Origin: Mycolicibacterium malmesburyense | GTDB lineage: Bacteria > Actinomycetota > Actinomycetes > Mycobacteriales > Mycobacteriaceae | Reading direction: 5' to 3' | NCBI RefSeq assembly: GCF_001050015.1 | Contig: NZ_CVTB01000290.1 | Coordinates: 1 to 25,249 of the forward strand | Length of the DNA stretch: 25,249 bases | In this document: positions 1 to 11,065 of the stretch, one piece after another | How positions within the stretch are numbered: position 1 is the first letter of the stretch | How the letters are laid out: every line of letters begins with the position of its first letter | Notes under the pieces: model-generated | Told to the model about the DNA's origin: nothing | The model's database searches: none | The model's input: only the letters and a program-made list of their open reading frames with translations | Program-made: the position numbers and the translations under genes

Positions 1-696
1 ACCCCCGCCGGCCGGAGCGCTCCACACCCACAGGCGGGTGTTGTTGTCGGCCAGCAACTGCACGTGAGCGTTGGGCGAATGCCACTTCCACCGGCCCAGC
101 TGTGGCAGGCCCCACATGTTGCGGGTCTCGACGCCGCCGTATTGCGCCAGCCCGGCGGTGATCGCGCCGTCGACGCCGGTGCGCTCTGGGGTCAGAAAGC
201 CCGACAGCGAGCCGGCGAAGCGGTAGCGGTCCGGGTGGAAGGTGGCCATCGCCATCGCGCCGTAGCCGCCCTGTGCCGCGCCGACGATGCCGTGACCCGA
301 CGGCGCCAGGCCCTTGTTGGCGGCCAGCCAGTTCGGCAGTTCGTCGGCCAGGAAGGTCTCCCATTGCTTGCTGCCGTCGAGCTCCCAGTTGGTGTACATG
401 CTCCACGCACCGCTCGCGGGCGCGGCCACCGAGATGCCCTTGCCGGCGAGGGTGTTCATCGCGTTGCCCGCGGTGACCCAGTTGCTGACGTCGGGTGCGG
501 CGTTGAACGCATCGAGCAGAACGACCGCGTGCGGGCCGCCGCCCTGGAAGGCGACGGGGATGTCGCGGCCCATCGCGGGCGACGGCACCATCAGCATCTC
601 GACTTGCGCCTGGGCCGACGGCGCCACCGCCGTGCCCGCGGTCCACAGACCCGCGGCCAGTGCCACGGTCAAGATCGACCGGAAGATCCCCTGCAT
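1..696 (-). CDS. fbpD: MPT51/FbpD, non-catalytic antigen-85-like protein (3' end cut by window)
   Basis: This is the N-terminal 232 residues of a secreted antigen-85-fold protein. The frame is open to the window edge. A signal peptide (residues 1-30, ending in AQA) precedes a mature part beginning QVEML. The Ag85 landmarks MGRDI, WETFL and NMWG are present. The nucleophile elbow reads GAAQGG (139-144) instead of GLSMAG, so the catalytic Ser is replaced by Ala, as is known for MPT51 (Rv3803c). The family has an alpha/beta-hydrolase fold without mycolyltransferase activity and is thought to bind matrix or carbohydrate. The ATG at 696 follows a purine-rich GAGGTGGG ribosome-binding stretch. It lies 142 bp downstream of fbpA, separated by a terminator hairpin, so it probably has its own promoter. 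A TTGACT motif at 741-746 (minus) could be its -35, but no good -10 was found. Confidence 0.93.
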   Translation of the reverse strand, partial: MQGIFRSILTVALAAGLWTAGTAVAPSAQAQVEMLMVPSPAMGRDIPVAFQGGGPHAVVLLDAFNAAPDVSNWVTAGNAMNTLAGKGISVAAPASGAWSMYTNWELDGSKQWETFLADELPNWLAANKGLAPSGHGIVGAAQGGYGAMAMATFHPDRYRFAGSLSGFLTPERTGVDGAITAGLAQYGGVETRNMWGLPQLGRWKWHSPNAHVQLLADNNTRLWVWSAPAGGG

Positions 697-770
697 CGGC
701 TCGCCCACCTCACGTCGGTCTGCTGGTCCCCGCGCGAGGTAGTCAATCACACACCGGCGCGGGCGTGGTC

Positions 771-812
771 GGAAAAAGACCAACGGCGGCGACCCCGCAG
801 GATCGCCGCCGT
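771..812 (-). terminator. Rho-independent terminator after fbpA
   Basis: A perfect 10-bp inverted repeat (783-792 pairing with 803-812, arm ACGGCGGCGA) has a 10-nt loop. On the minus strand it is followed by TTGG and then a TTTTT run (773-777). It starts 27 nt past the fbpA stop codon, so it should end fbpA transcription before the MPT51 gene. A canonical stem plus U-tract is uncommon in mycobacteria. Confidence 0.8.
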
Positions 813-838
813 CGGCTGTGAAGTTATCGCCGTACCAC

Positions 839-1897
<1,059 letters not shown>

Positions 1898-2014
1898 TCA
1901 TCTATCCCATCTGTTGTATGCCGCACGCGGAAGTGCCCCTCGGGCAAGCCGCGTAACCCGTGCAGTCAACCACACGTCGGCGTGATCTTCCCATTCGAGA
2001 GATGTCGACCCTGG

Positions 2015-3028
2015 TCACGACCCTCCACCTCGGAGCGTTGTGACCAGGTCCGATTTCAGGGTTTGCAGTTGCCCACCCCAGTCCGGCCACGCGTGATTTC
2101 CCTCGGTGGGGAAGTCGAACGTGGCGTTGTTTCCTCCGGCCGACGAGTAGGCCGTCTGGAAGTCTTTGTTGCTCTTCAACGCCATGGCCTGCAGGCTGTC
2201 GGCGGTCAGCGCCTGGTCAGGGTCGGCCTGGTTCGGGTCGGTCGTGCCCTCCTGCGGCGTCAATCCGCTTGGGGCACAGGAGATCCACAGGCGGGTGCGG
2301 TTGGTCGCCAGCCTGCCGGCCTGGTGGACCGGATCGTGGCGCTTCCACGCTCCGTCCCACGGCGCCCCCCACATGTTGTCGACGCTGTAGCCGCCGGTGT
2401 CGAGCATCGCCACTCGGATCGCCTGCTGCATGGCCGGCGCCGAAGGGTTCAGATACCCCGACAGTGACGCCGCGTACGCGAATTGTTGTGGATGGTGCGC
2501 GGCGAGGATCAGCGCCGCGCTGCCCGACATCGACACCCCCACGACCCCGTTACCGGTGGTGGAGACGTTTTTGTTGGTGGCCAGCCAGGCGGGGAGTTCC
2601 TCGGTGAGGAACGTCTCCCACTTATAGGTGTAGGGCTGGCTGTTGAAGCTCGACGGTGCGTACCAGTCGGCATAGAAGCTGGCCTCGCCTCCCACCGGCA
2701 TCACGGTGGCCACCCCGGACTCGAAAAACCACTCGAACGCGGCGGTTTCGATGTCCCAACCGTTGTAATCGTCGCGTGCCCGCAACCCGTCGAGCAGATA
2801 GGCGGCCTTCTGTTCACCGGAATCGCTTCCGGCGGGCTGGAATTGGACGCGGACGAGGCGCCCCATCGCCGGCGAGTAGACGTCGAGGTATTCGACGGGA
2901 AGACCCTCCCGGGAGAACGCGCCCGCCTGCGGGGCCACACCGACCGCGGCGATCGCGGTCGGCAGCGCGACGGCCGCGGCCGCCGCCGCAAGCGCGCGGC
3001 GAAACCAAGTTCGCACAGGTTGGTCCAT
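2015..3028 (-). CDS. Second antigen-85-like protein with catalytic Glu replaced by Gln
   Basis: This 337-aa secreted Ag85 paralogue sits directly upstream of fbpA. The signal peptide runs to about residue 37 (PQAGA before FSREGLPVEY). It keeps the nucleophile Ser166 (GVSMSG) and His312 (NHAWPDWG). The residue 32 before the His, where Ag85 enzymes carry the triad Glu, is Gln280 (CAG codon at 2189-2191, in SLQAM). The loop that holds the Ag85A disulphide (ACGxxGC) is cysteine-free here (APSSFNSQ). An Asp/Gln-rich insertion (about 256-275) lies just before the altered region. By family knowledge the Glu-to-Gln change should lower acyl transfer strongly, so this may be a low-activity or binding paralogue. 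A tandem Ag85 paralogue beside fbpA is, to my recollection, also present in M. smegmatis, but M. tuberculosis lacks it. The gene ends 120 bp before fbpA. Confidence 0.9.
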   Translation of the reverse strand: MDQPVRTWFRRALAAAAAAVALPTAIAAVGVAPQAGAFSREGLPVEYLDVYSPAMGRLVRVQFQPAGSDSGEQKAAYLLDGLRARDDYNGWDIETAAFEWFFESGVATVMPVGGEASFYADWYAPSSFNSQPYTYKWETFLTEELPAWLATNKNVSTTGNGVVGVSMSGSAALILAAHHPQQFAYAASLSGYLNPSAPAMQQAIRVAMLDTGGYSVDNMWGAPWDGAWKRHDPVHQAGRLATNRTRLWISCAPSGLTPQEGTTDPNQADPDQALTADSLQAMALKSNKDFQTAYSSAGGNNATFDFPTEGNHAWPDWGGQLQTLKSDLVTTLRGGGS

Positions 3029-3097
3029 CCGTTCGTGTGTCTCGGGCGCCGCAGCGAGCGATCCGCGTCTGTCTATCGACCGAGAGGGGTCGCGGCG

Positions 3098-5158
3098 TTA
3101 CGGACCGGTCGCGGGCATCCCGGTGTACGGCTCGTTCACCCGTTCCGGCACGGGCAGCCCGCAGCGCGCGAGCTCATAGAGGGGCACCCGGTCGATGCGG
3201 TACTTCGTGAACTGATACGCGTGCACGAGGTTCGACAGGAACCGTCGCGGACCCATCGGCCCGCGTACCGCGTTCAACATCGCGTCGGTCGCCGGACACT
3301 CCAGCGCCGCCTCGGCCTGCCTGACCCAGTCCTCGTCGATGTAGCGAGGAATGAACGGGGGCTCCTTGAGGAAGGGCCCCTCGGCGATCGCCCAATCGGC
3401 AAACAGGTTCTTATCGTGGCCGATACGGCCATCCTCGAGTCGCGCGGTGTGTGCGGCCAGCGGATTGGCGAGCCCGATCTGGTCGATGACCCGCACGTCC
3501 AACCCGACGTTCATGCCCAACATGCCGAGGTTGGTGAAGAACACGGTGTGCGGGCCCCTGTAGTCCTTCGGCGCGTCGGGCGGCGGCGGCAGCGCGGGCA
3601 CCACATCCCACTGGTCGTAATTGCCCGACGGCAGCAGCAGTGCGCCGTCGGGGGTGTTCTCCAACGCCTCGAGCACCGCCCGCATACGCGGATAGTCCAG
3701 ATAGTCCGCGGCGGTCAGCGGATGCGAGTGGCCCGTCGCCTGGGAGTAGAACCGCCGCTCGTCGACGATGCCGGAGTACGTGACGCGGGTGGCGTCGCGG
3801 CCCATCCCCGGTGAGTTGGCCGCCCACAGCGCCCAACCCACCACGGCCAGCCACAGCACACTGGTGGCGCCGACGAACAAATATCCTGCGCCACGCGCCA
3901 TCCGTGTCGCGTCCGGAAGGACAAGGGGGACAACGGCGATCGGCGTCAGCATCAGGAACACCGGGTTCAGCAGGACTCGGCCGTGCATGAAGTCGCCGCC
4001 CTGGCGGATCCAGTAGATCGCCTGCAGCAGACCGCTGACGAGGAAGAAGAGCACCACCGCCGCGGGGCTCTGCACCAGGCGCGCCAACCATCCGTGCCCC
4101 GACGCCACCACGCCGCGGTTCGGCCGGGGCCGCCCGCGGATGACCCACACCACCCCCGCGAGCCCGGCGAGCAGGATCGCCGGCGCCCACAACAGATAGG
4201 GCTGGTTGAAGTTCGCCAGGTAGACGAATCCCTGCGACCACTTCGAACCGGTCGCGTCCTTGGCCAGCGCGGTACCCGGGACCAGAAGGCCGTAGTAGCC
4301 CATCCGGAAGATCTGGTACGCCACCGGAAGCAGGCCCCCGGCGACGATGATCACCCCGCGCCGACGCCAATCGCGCGCCGCGATCAGCATCATCACGAGG
4401 GCGAACCCACCGATCAGCGCCAACTCGGGGCGGACGAGCACGCTCACGCCCGCCACGAAAGCCAGTGCGACGTCGAAGGTTCCGCTGACCCGCGGCGCCG
4501 GAGGCGAGACCTGCGGCGCGGAAGGCTGCCTGCGGATCGTCGGGGCACCGCCGCGCACGGGGGGCGGCGCAGGGATGGCGCGACGGCCGCGCGATTCCTG
4601 CGACCAGCACACCATCATCCACCACAGCAGCCCCAGATATGCCAGCACCAAACCGTTTTCGAGCCCGGAGGTGGCGAAGTCGCGCGCGGGCGGCAGCGCG
4701 ATGTACACCAGCGCCCCGGCGGGCAGCATCAGTGCGCGGCGGCCCCGCAGGCTCGGCGCGTACAGCCGTCCGGCGCCCAGCATCATGAACGCCACACCCA
4801 ACAGGCTCAGCACCAGCGCGAGCACGAGGACCACGTACTCCAATCGTGCGGAGCCACCGACCAGCGAGCCGAGGTAGACCAGGTAGGTCCACACGGTCGA
4901 GGTGTTGGCCTCCACCCGCTCGCCGGCGTTGAAGACCGGACCGTTACCTGCCAACATGTTTCGGATCGTCCGCAGGACTATCAGCCCGTCGTCGGCGATC
5001 CAGCGGCGCTGCCAGGCGCCCCAGCCGAACAGCGCCACGACCACCGCCACGCTGACCCACAGGCTGATCCGGACGGTGTTGTCGTACCGGAAGGCGGGCC
5101 AGCGGGAGAGGCCGCGCCCGAGGTCGTCGAGCCACCGGCCCGCCGAGGGCGGGCGCAC
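3098..5158 (-). CDS. aftB: Arabinofuranosyltransferase AftB
   Basis: This polytopic GT-C membrane enzyme adds the terminal beta(1->2) arabinofuranose to arabinogalactan and LAM, using decaprenyl-phosphoryl-arabinose at the periplasmic face. The N-terminal helix is followed by WIADDGL (Asp56-Asp57), the GT-C acidic motif. Many hydrophobic segments follow, then a soluble C-terminal domain with motifs conserved in Rv3805c (ANSPGMG, YSGIVDERRFY, NVGLDVRVIDQIGL, GHDKNLF). The frame is open upstream to 5464, but that part overlaps ubiA. The GTG at 5158, 4 nt after the ubiA stop, is the only sensible start and gives 686 aa against about 627 in M. tuberculosis. Part of the excess is a Pro/Arg-rich cytoplasmic loop (about 4485-4600). 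It is the last gene of the glf-aftB operon. Confidence 0.93.
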   Translation of the reverse strand: MRPPSAGRWLDDLGRGLSRWPAFRYDNTVRISLWVSVAVVVALFGWGAWQRRWIADDGLIVLRTIRNMLAGNGPVFNAGERVEANTSTVWTYLVYLGSLVGGSARLEYVVLVLALVLSLLGVAFMMLGAGRLYAPSLRGRRALMLPAGALVYIALPPARDFATSGLENGLVLAYLGLLWWMMVCWSQESRGRRAIPAPPPVRGGAPTIRRQPSAPQVSPPAPRVSGTFDVALAFVAGVSVLVRPELALIGGFALVMMLIAARDWRRRGVIIVAGGLLPVAYQIFRMGYYGLLVPGTALAKDATGSKWSQGFVYLANFNQPYLLWAPAILLAGLAGVVWVIRGRPRPNRGVVASGHGWLARLVQSPAAVVLFFLVSGLLQAIYWIRQGGDFMHGRVLLNPVFLMLTPIAVVPLVLPDATRMARGAGYLFVGATSVLWLAVVGWALWAANSPGMGRDATRVTYSGIVDERRFYSQATGHSHPLTAADYLDYPRMRAVLEALENTPDGALLLPSGNYDQWDVVPALPPPPDAPKDYRGPHTVFFTNLGMLGMNVGLDVRVIDQIGLANPLAAHTARLEDGRIGHDKNLFADWAIAEGPFLKEPPFIPRYIDEDWVRQAEAALECPATDAMLNAVRGPMGPRRFLSNLVHAYQFTKYRIDRVPLYELARCGLPVPERVNEPYTGMPATGP

Positions 5159-5162
5159 TTTT

Positions 5163-6119
5163 TCAGCTGAGGAAGACGGCGGCACCGATGGTCCCGATCC
5201 ACGCCAGCAGCAGCAGCTGCAGTACCCGGTCCTTGAGCGCGATCTCCTCGGGCTCCCCCGCCAGTCCGCCGTCGACATCGACGGCGTACCGAAGGATCGC
5301 GATGGTGATCGGAATGATGGTGATCGCGTACCACGACGCGGTGGAACCGTCTCGTTCGAAGGCCCACAGGCCGTAGCAGAGCACCATCGCCGTGGCCGAC
5401 AACGTCCACACGAAGCGCAGATACGACGCCGTGTAACTCTCCAGCGACTTGCGGATCTTGGCACCGGTGCGTTCGGCGAGCTGCAGTTCGGCGTAGCGCT
5501 TTCCGGCCACCATGAACAGCGAGCCGAACGTCATCACGAGCAGGAACCATTGTGAGAGCGGGATGCTCGCCGCCGCGCCGCCCGCGATGGCGCGAATCAG
5601 GTACGCCGACGACACGATGCAGATGTCGAGCACCGCCTGGTGCTTGAGGCCGAAGCAGTACGCCAGTTGCATCGCGATGTAGACCGCGATGACCGCGGTC
5701 AGGTTCACCGAGGCCAGCAGCGAAATGCCAAGCGCGGCCGCGGCCAACACCACCGACGCGGTGTAAGCCAACCATTCGGGCACGACGCCGGCGGCGATGG
5801 GCCGGTAGCGCTTCGTGGGATGCTGGCGGTCGGCCTCGACGTCGCGGGCGTCGTTGACCAGGTAGATCGACGACGCCGCCAGCGAGAAGGCGACGAACGC
5901 GATCAGGATCTTCACCGCGACATCGCGGTAGTCGTAACTGATGTCCCCGCCGAGCGCGGCGATCGGCGCGGCCAGGACGAGCAGGTTCTTCACCCACTGC
6001 CGCGGCCGGATCGCCTTGATCAAGCCGGTCGCGGCGTTGCGCGGCGGGCCCTTCTGCTGTGCCGATTGTTCACCCATTGGCCGTACGCTCTCTGCGCTGC
6101 TGTCACTGGAGATGCTCAT
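5163..6119 (-). CDS. ubiA: Decaprenyl-phosphate phosphoribosyltransferase (DPPR synthase) UbiA
   Basis: This membrane UbiA-superfamily prenyltransferase joins PRPP and decaprenyl phosphate to make 5-phosphoribosyl-decaprenyl phosphate, the first committed step toward the arabinose donor DPA. The first Asp-rich motif is NDxxDxxxD at residues 89-97 and the second is YAVDVD at 278-283. About eight hydrophobic helices are visible. The sequence closely matches Rv3806c as I recall it (AIRPRQWVKN, HPTKRxRPIAAGVVPEW, GKRYAEL). Its 318 aa compare with 302 there; the excess is a Ser-rich N-terminus. The ATG at 6119 overlaps the upstream phosphatase stop as ATGA, indicating translational coupling. An internal ATG at residue 15 is a weaker alternative start. 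In M. tuberculosis this gene is associated with ethambutol resistance. Confidence 0.95.
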   Translation of the reverse strand: MSISSDSSAESVRPMGEQSAQQKGPPRNAATGLIKAIRPRQWVKNLLVLAAPIAALGGDISYDYRDVAVKILIAFVAFSLAASSIYLVNDARDVEADRQHPTKRYRPIAAGVVPEWLAYTASVVLAAAALGISLLASVNLTAVIAVYIAMQLAYCFGLKHQAVLDICIVSSAYLIRAIAGGAAASIPLSQWFLLVMTFGSLFMVAGKRYAELQLAERTGAKIRKSLESYTASYLRFVWTLSATAMVLCYGLWAFERDGSTASWYAITIIPITIAILRYAVDVDGGLAGEPEEIALKDRVLQLLLLAWIGTIGAAVFLS

Positions 6120-6632
6120 GAGTTCCCTTCGGCGCGGTCGGCCACCGAGCCGACGACCTTCGCGACGACCGCCCCGACCGCGACCCCGGTGAGCACGTCA
6201 CTCGGGTAGTGCACGCCAAGCACCAGCCGCGACAACGCCATCGGCGGCACGAGCAGCGCCGGCAGCGGCAGGCCGGTGGTCCTGGCCATCAGCACCGACG
6301 CCGCGGTGGTCGATGTCGCGTGCGCGGACGGAAAGCTCAGCCGGCTCGGGGTTCCGACGTTGACCGAGATCGCCGGATGGTGCGGCCGCTCGCGGCGCAC
6401 CACGCGTTTGATCAGCACCGCGGCGGCGTGTGCGATGAACGCACCGGCCCCCGCGGTCAGCCAGGCACGCCGGCGGTCGGCCTGAACGATCGCTCCCAGC
6501 AAGGCGATCGCGAGCCAGCCGAGGCTGTGCTCGCCGAAATGGGACAACGTGCGCGCGGCCGACAGGATCGCCGGCCGGTCACCCAGCGCGGACTGCACCG
6601 CGACCAACGCGGCCTCTTCGCCGCGCGGGCTC

Positions 6633-6640
<8 letters not shown>
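6116..6640 (-). CDS. PAP2-type decaprenylphosphoryl-5-phosphoribose phosphatase (Rv3807c-like)
   Basis: This 174-aa membrane phosphatase of the PAP2 superfamily has all three signature motifs. They are K78xxxxxxR85P86, P104SAH107 and S137Rxxxxx-H144 with Asp148. Three to four hydrophobic segments surround them. By analogy with Rv3807c it removes the 5-phosphate from decaprenyl-phosphoryl-5-phosphoribose made by the adjacent UbiA, giving the substrate for the DprE1/DprE2 epimerase. The ATG at 6640 overlaps the end of glfT2 by 8 bp, and its stop forms an ATGA overlap with ubiA, so it is translated as part of one operon. The family and context make the role likely; substrate specificity cannot be read from the sequence. 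Confidence 0.9.
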
Positions 6641-9856
<3,216 letters not shown>

Positions 9857-9992
9857 TCACTTTCGTCCCACTAGTCACACCAGTACCGTCGATCACGTCG
9901 GCGCCGACCGTCGACAGTGCAGGACCTGGGCCGTTCACCTGAATCGCCCAGTCGAACACGAAGCGACCACTAATAGTCGTAGCCCATGTATT

Positions 9993-9999
9993 GAGGAGA
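9993..9999 (+). promoter_or_regulatory. Shine-Dalgarno of erp
   Basis: GAGGAGA ends 5 nt before the GTG at 10005. It fixes that GTG as the erp start. Confidence 0.75.
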
Positions 10000-10004
10000 C
10001 TTCC

Positions 10005-10934
10005 GTGCCGAACCGACGTCGACGCAGGCTGTCGACAGCCACGAGCGCAGTCCTGGCCTTGGCAGTCGCGAGTCCCGCTGCAGTAGTCGCCGTGACCGAG
10101 CTGTCGGAGGCCACCGAGCCGGCCCCCCAGCACCGCGAATTCGTCCAGGCGGCGACGATCACGGATCTGCCCAACGAGCTGATGTCCGCCTTGTCCCAGG
10201 GCCTCTCGCAGTTCGGTATCAATCTGCCCCCGATGCCGACCGGCATCCTGTCGGGCACGGGCTCGAGTTCGCCGACCACGCTGACGACCCCGGGGCTCAC
10301 CACGCCGGGCCTCACCACGCCCGAGCTGACGTCGCCCAGCCTGACCGCACCCGGCCTGACCACACCCGGCCTGACCACGCCCGGTCTGACCACCCCGGAG
10401 CTGACCGCTCCGGGCCTCACCGCGCCGAGCGCCACGGTTCCGGGGGCCACCGCGACCGCACCCTCGCTGACCGATCCGGCGCTGTCCAACCCCGCCTTGA
10501 CCAATCCGGCGCTGTCGAGCCCCGGGTTGACCAGCCCGACCGGTGACGCGGGCCTGACGACGCCGGGCCTGTCGACCCCGCCGGCGCTGACCGACCCGGC
10601 CCTCGGCGCCTCGCCGATCTCGTCGGCCTCCGGGCTGCCCGCCCCCGGCGAGGTGCCGATCGCGGCGCCGATCGGTCTGGACCCGGCCGCGGGCACGTAC
10701 CCGATCCTCGGCGATCCCTCGCTGGCGACGATGCCCGCGGCGACCGGCACCTCCGGCAGCGGCGGCATCATCGGCGAGCTGTCCTCGATGGCCGACCAGC
10801 TCGGCGCGGGACAGGCGATCGACCTGCTCAAGGGCATGGTGATGCCGGCGATCATGTCGGCGGCCAAGCCGCCGGGCGCTCCGGCGGCGCCTCCGGTCCC
10901 GGCTCCCGTGCCGGCGCCCGCCCCCGGCGCCTGA
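10005..10934 (+). CDS. erp: Exported repetitive protein Erp (PirG)
   Basis: This secreted, surface-exposed mycobacterial protein is needed for normal cell-wall integrity and, in pathogens, for multiplication in the host. Three parts are visible. First comes an Arg-rich start and signal peptide (MPNRRRRR, hydrophobic 14-32), followed by a conserved block TDLPNELMSALSQGLSQFGI. The central domain has about 20 imperfect P-G-L-T-T-type pentapeptides. The C-terminal conserved part (GLDPAAGTYPILGDP, GAGQAIDLLKGMVMP) ends in a Pro/Ala tail. The N- and C-terminal blocks match Rv3810; the repeat number and register are species-specific. Its 309 aa compare with 284 in M. tuberculosis. The GTG start has a good Shine-Dalgarno. 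It diverges from glf and is followed by a strong hairpin. Confidence 0.95.
   Translation: MPNRRRRRLSTATSAVLALAVASPAAVVAVTELSEATEPAPQHREFVQAATITDLPNELMSALSQGLSQFGINLPPMPTGILSGTGSSSPTTLTTPGLTTPGLTTPELTSPSLTAPGLTTPGLTTPGLTTPELTAPGLTAPSATVPGATATAPSLTDPALSNPALTNPALSSPGLTSPTGDAGLTTPGLSTPPALTDPALGASPISSASGLPAPGEVPIAAPIGLDPAAGTYPILGDPSLATMPAATGTSGSGGIIGELSSMADQLGAGQAIDLLKGMVMPAIMSAAKPPGAPAAPPVPAPVPAPAPGA
10281..10602 (+). repeat. Erp PGLTT-type pentapeptide repeat tract
   Basis: Imperfect 15-bp units encode P-[GEA]-L-T-[TSAN], starting TTPGLTTPGLTTPELTSP. They are interrupted by PSATVPGATATAPS and then continue as DPALSNPALTNPALSSPGL. At DNA level the units share a ctgaccacrcccgg-like core but vary at third positions, so the tract looks old rather than freshly expanded. 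Confidence 0.85.
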
Positions 10935-10949
10935 GACCTGTCACCAGAC

Positions 10950-10983
10950 GGCACCGCAGAAGCCTCGACGGCTCTGCGGTGCC
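10950..10983 (+). terminator. Hairpin terminator after erp (no U-tract)
   Basis: An 11-bp perfect stem (10950-10960 GGCACCGCAGA with 10973-10983) extends inward by three more pairs after a one-base bulge, closing a short loop. It begins 15 nt after the erp stop. There is no T-run behind it, which fits the hairpin-only terminators proposed for mycobacteria. Confidence 0.65.
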
Positions 10984-11053
10984 GGTGCAGGTTCGCATTC
11001 GATTAGTTCGGCTCCAGACCGTGTCGCACCACTAGCATCACCTGGCACATACG

Positions 11054-11059
11054 TAACAT
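11054..11059 (+). promoter_or_regulatory. -10 element TAACAT for a leaderless csp mRNA
   Basis: TAACAT fits TANNNT and ends exactly 6 nt before the GTG at 11066. This places the expected transcription start on the start codon. No Shine-Dalgarno precedes the GTG. Confidence 0.5.
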
Positions 11060-11065
11060 CAGTCC

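Noticed and set aside
741..746. TTGACT on the minus strand as an MPT51 promoter -35
   Set aside because: No TANNNT element lies at 16-19 bp distance, so I did not list it as a promoter.
3411..5170. Long open frames on both strands across aftB (hundreds of codons)
   Set aside because: They are shadows of the GC-rich aftB gene: Arg/Gly/Pro-heavy, with no hydrophobic pattern or recognisable motif, while the minus-strand frame used here carries clear AftB motifs.
10281..10602. CRISPR-like or regulatory tandem repeats
   Set aside because: The units are 15 bp, contiguous, in frame and code for Erp pentapeptides; there are no spacers.
9935..10954. A 339-codon frame antisense to erp, Gly/Val/Pro-rich
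   Set aside because: It mirrors the erp repeats (PGVVRPGVV-type) because the repeat is GC-biased. It has no start signal of its own, and erp is a known gene with a Shine-Dalgarno.
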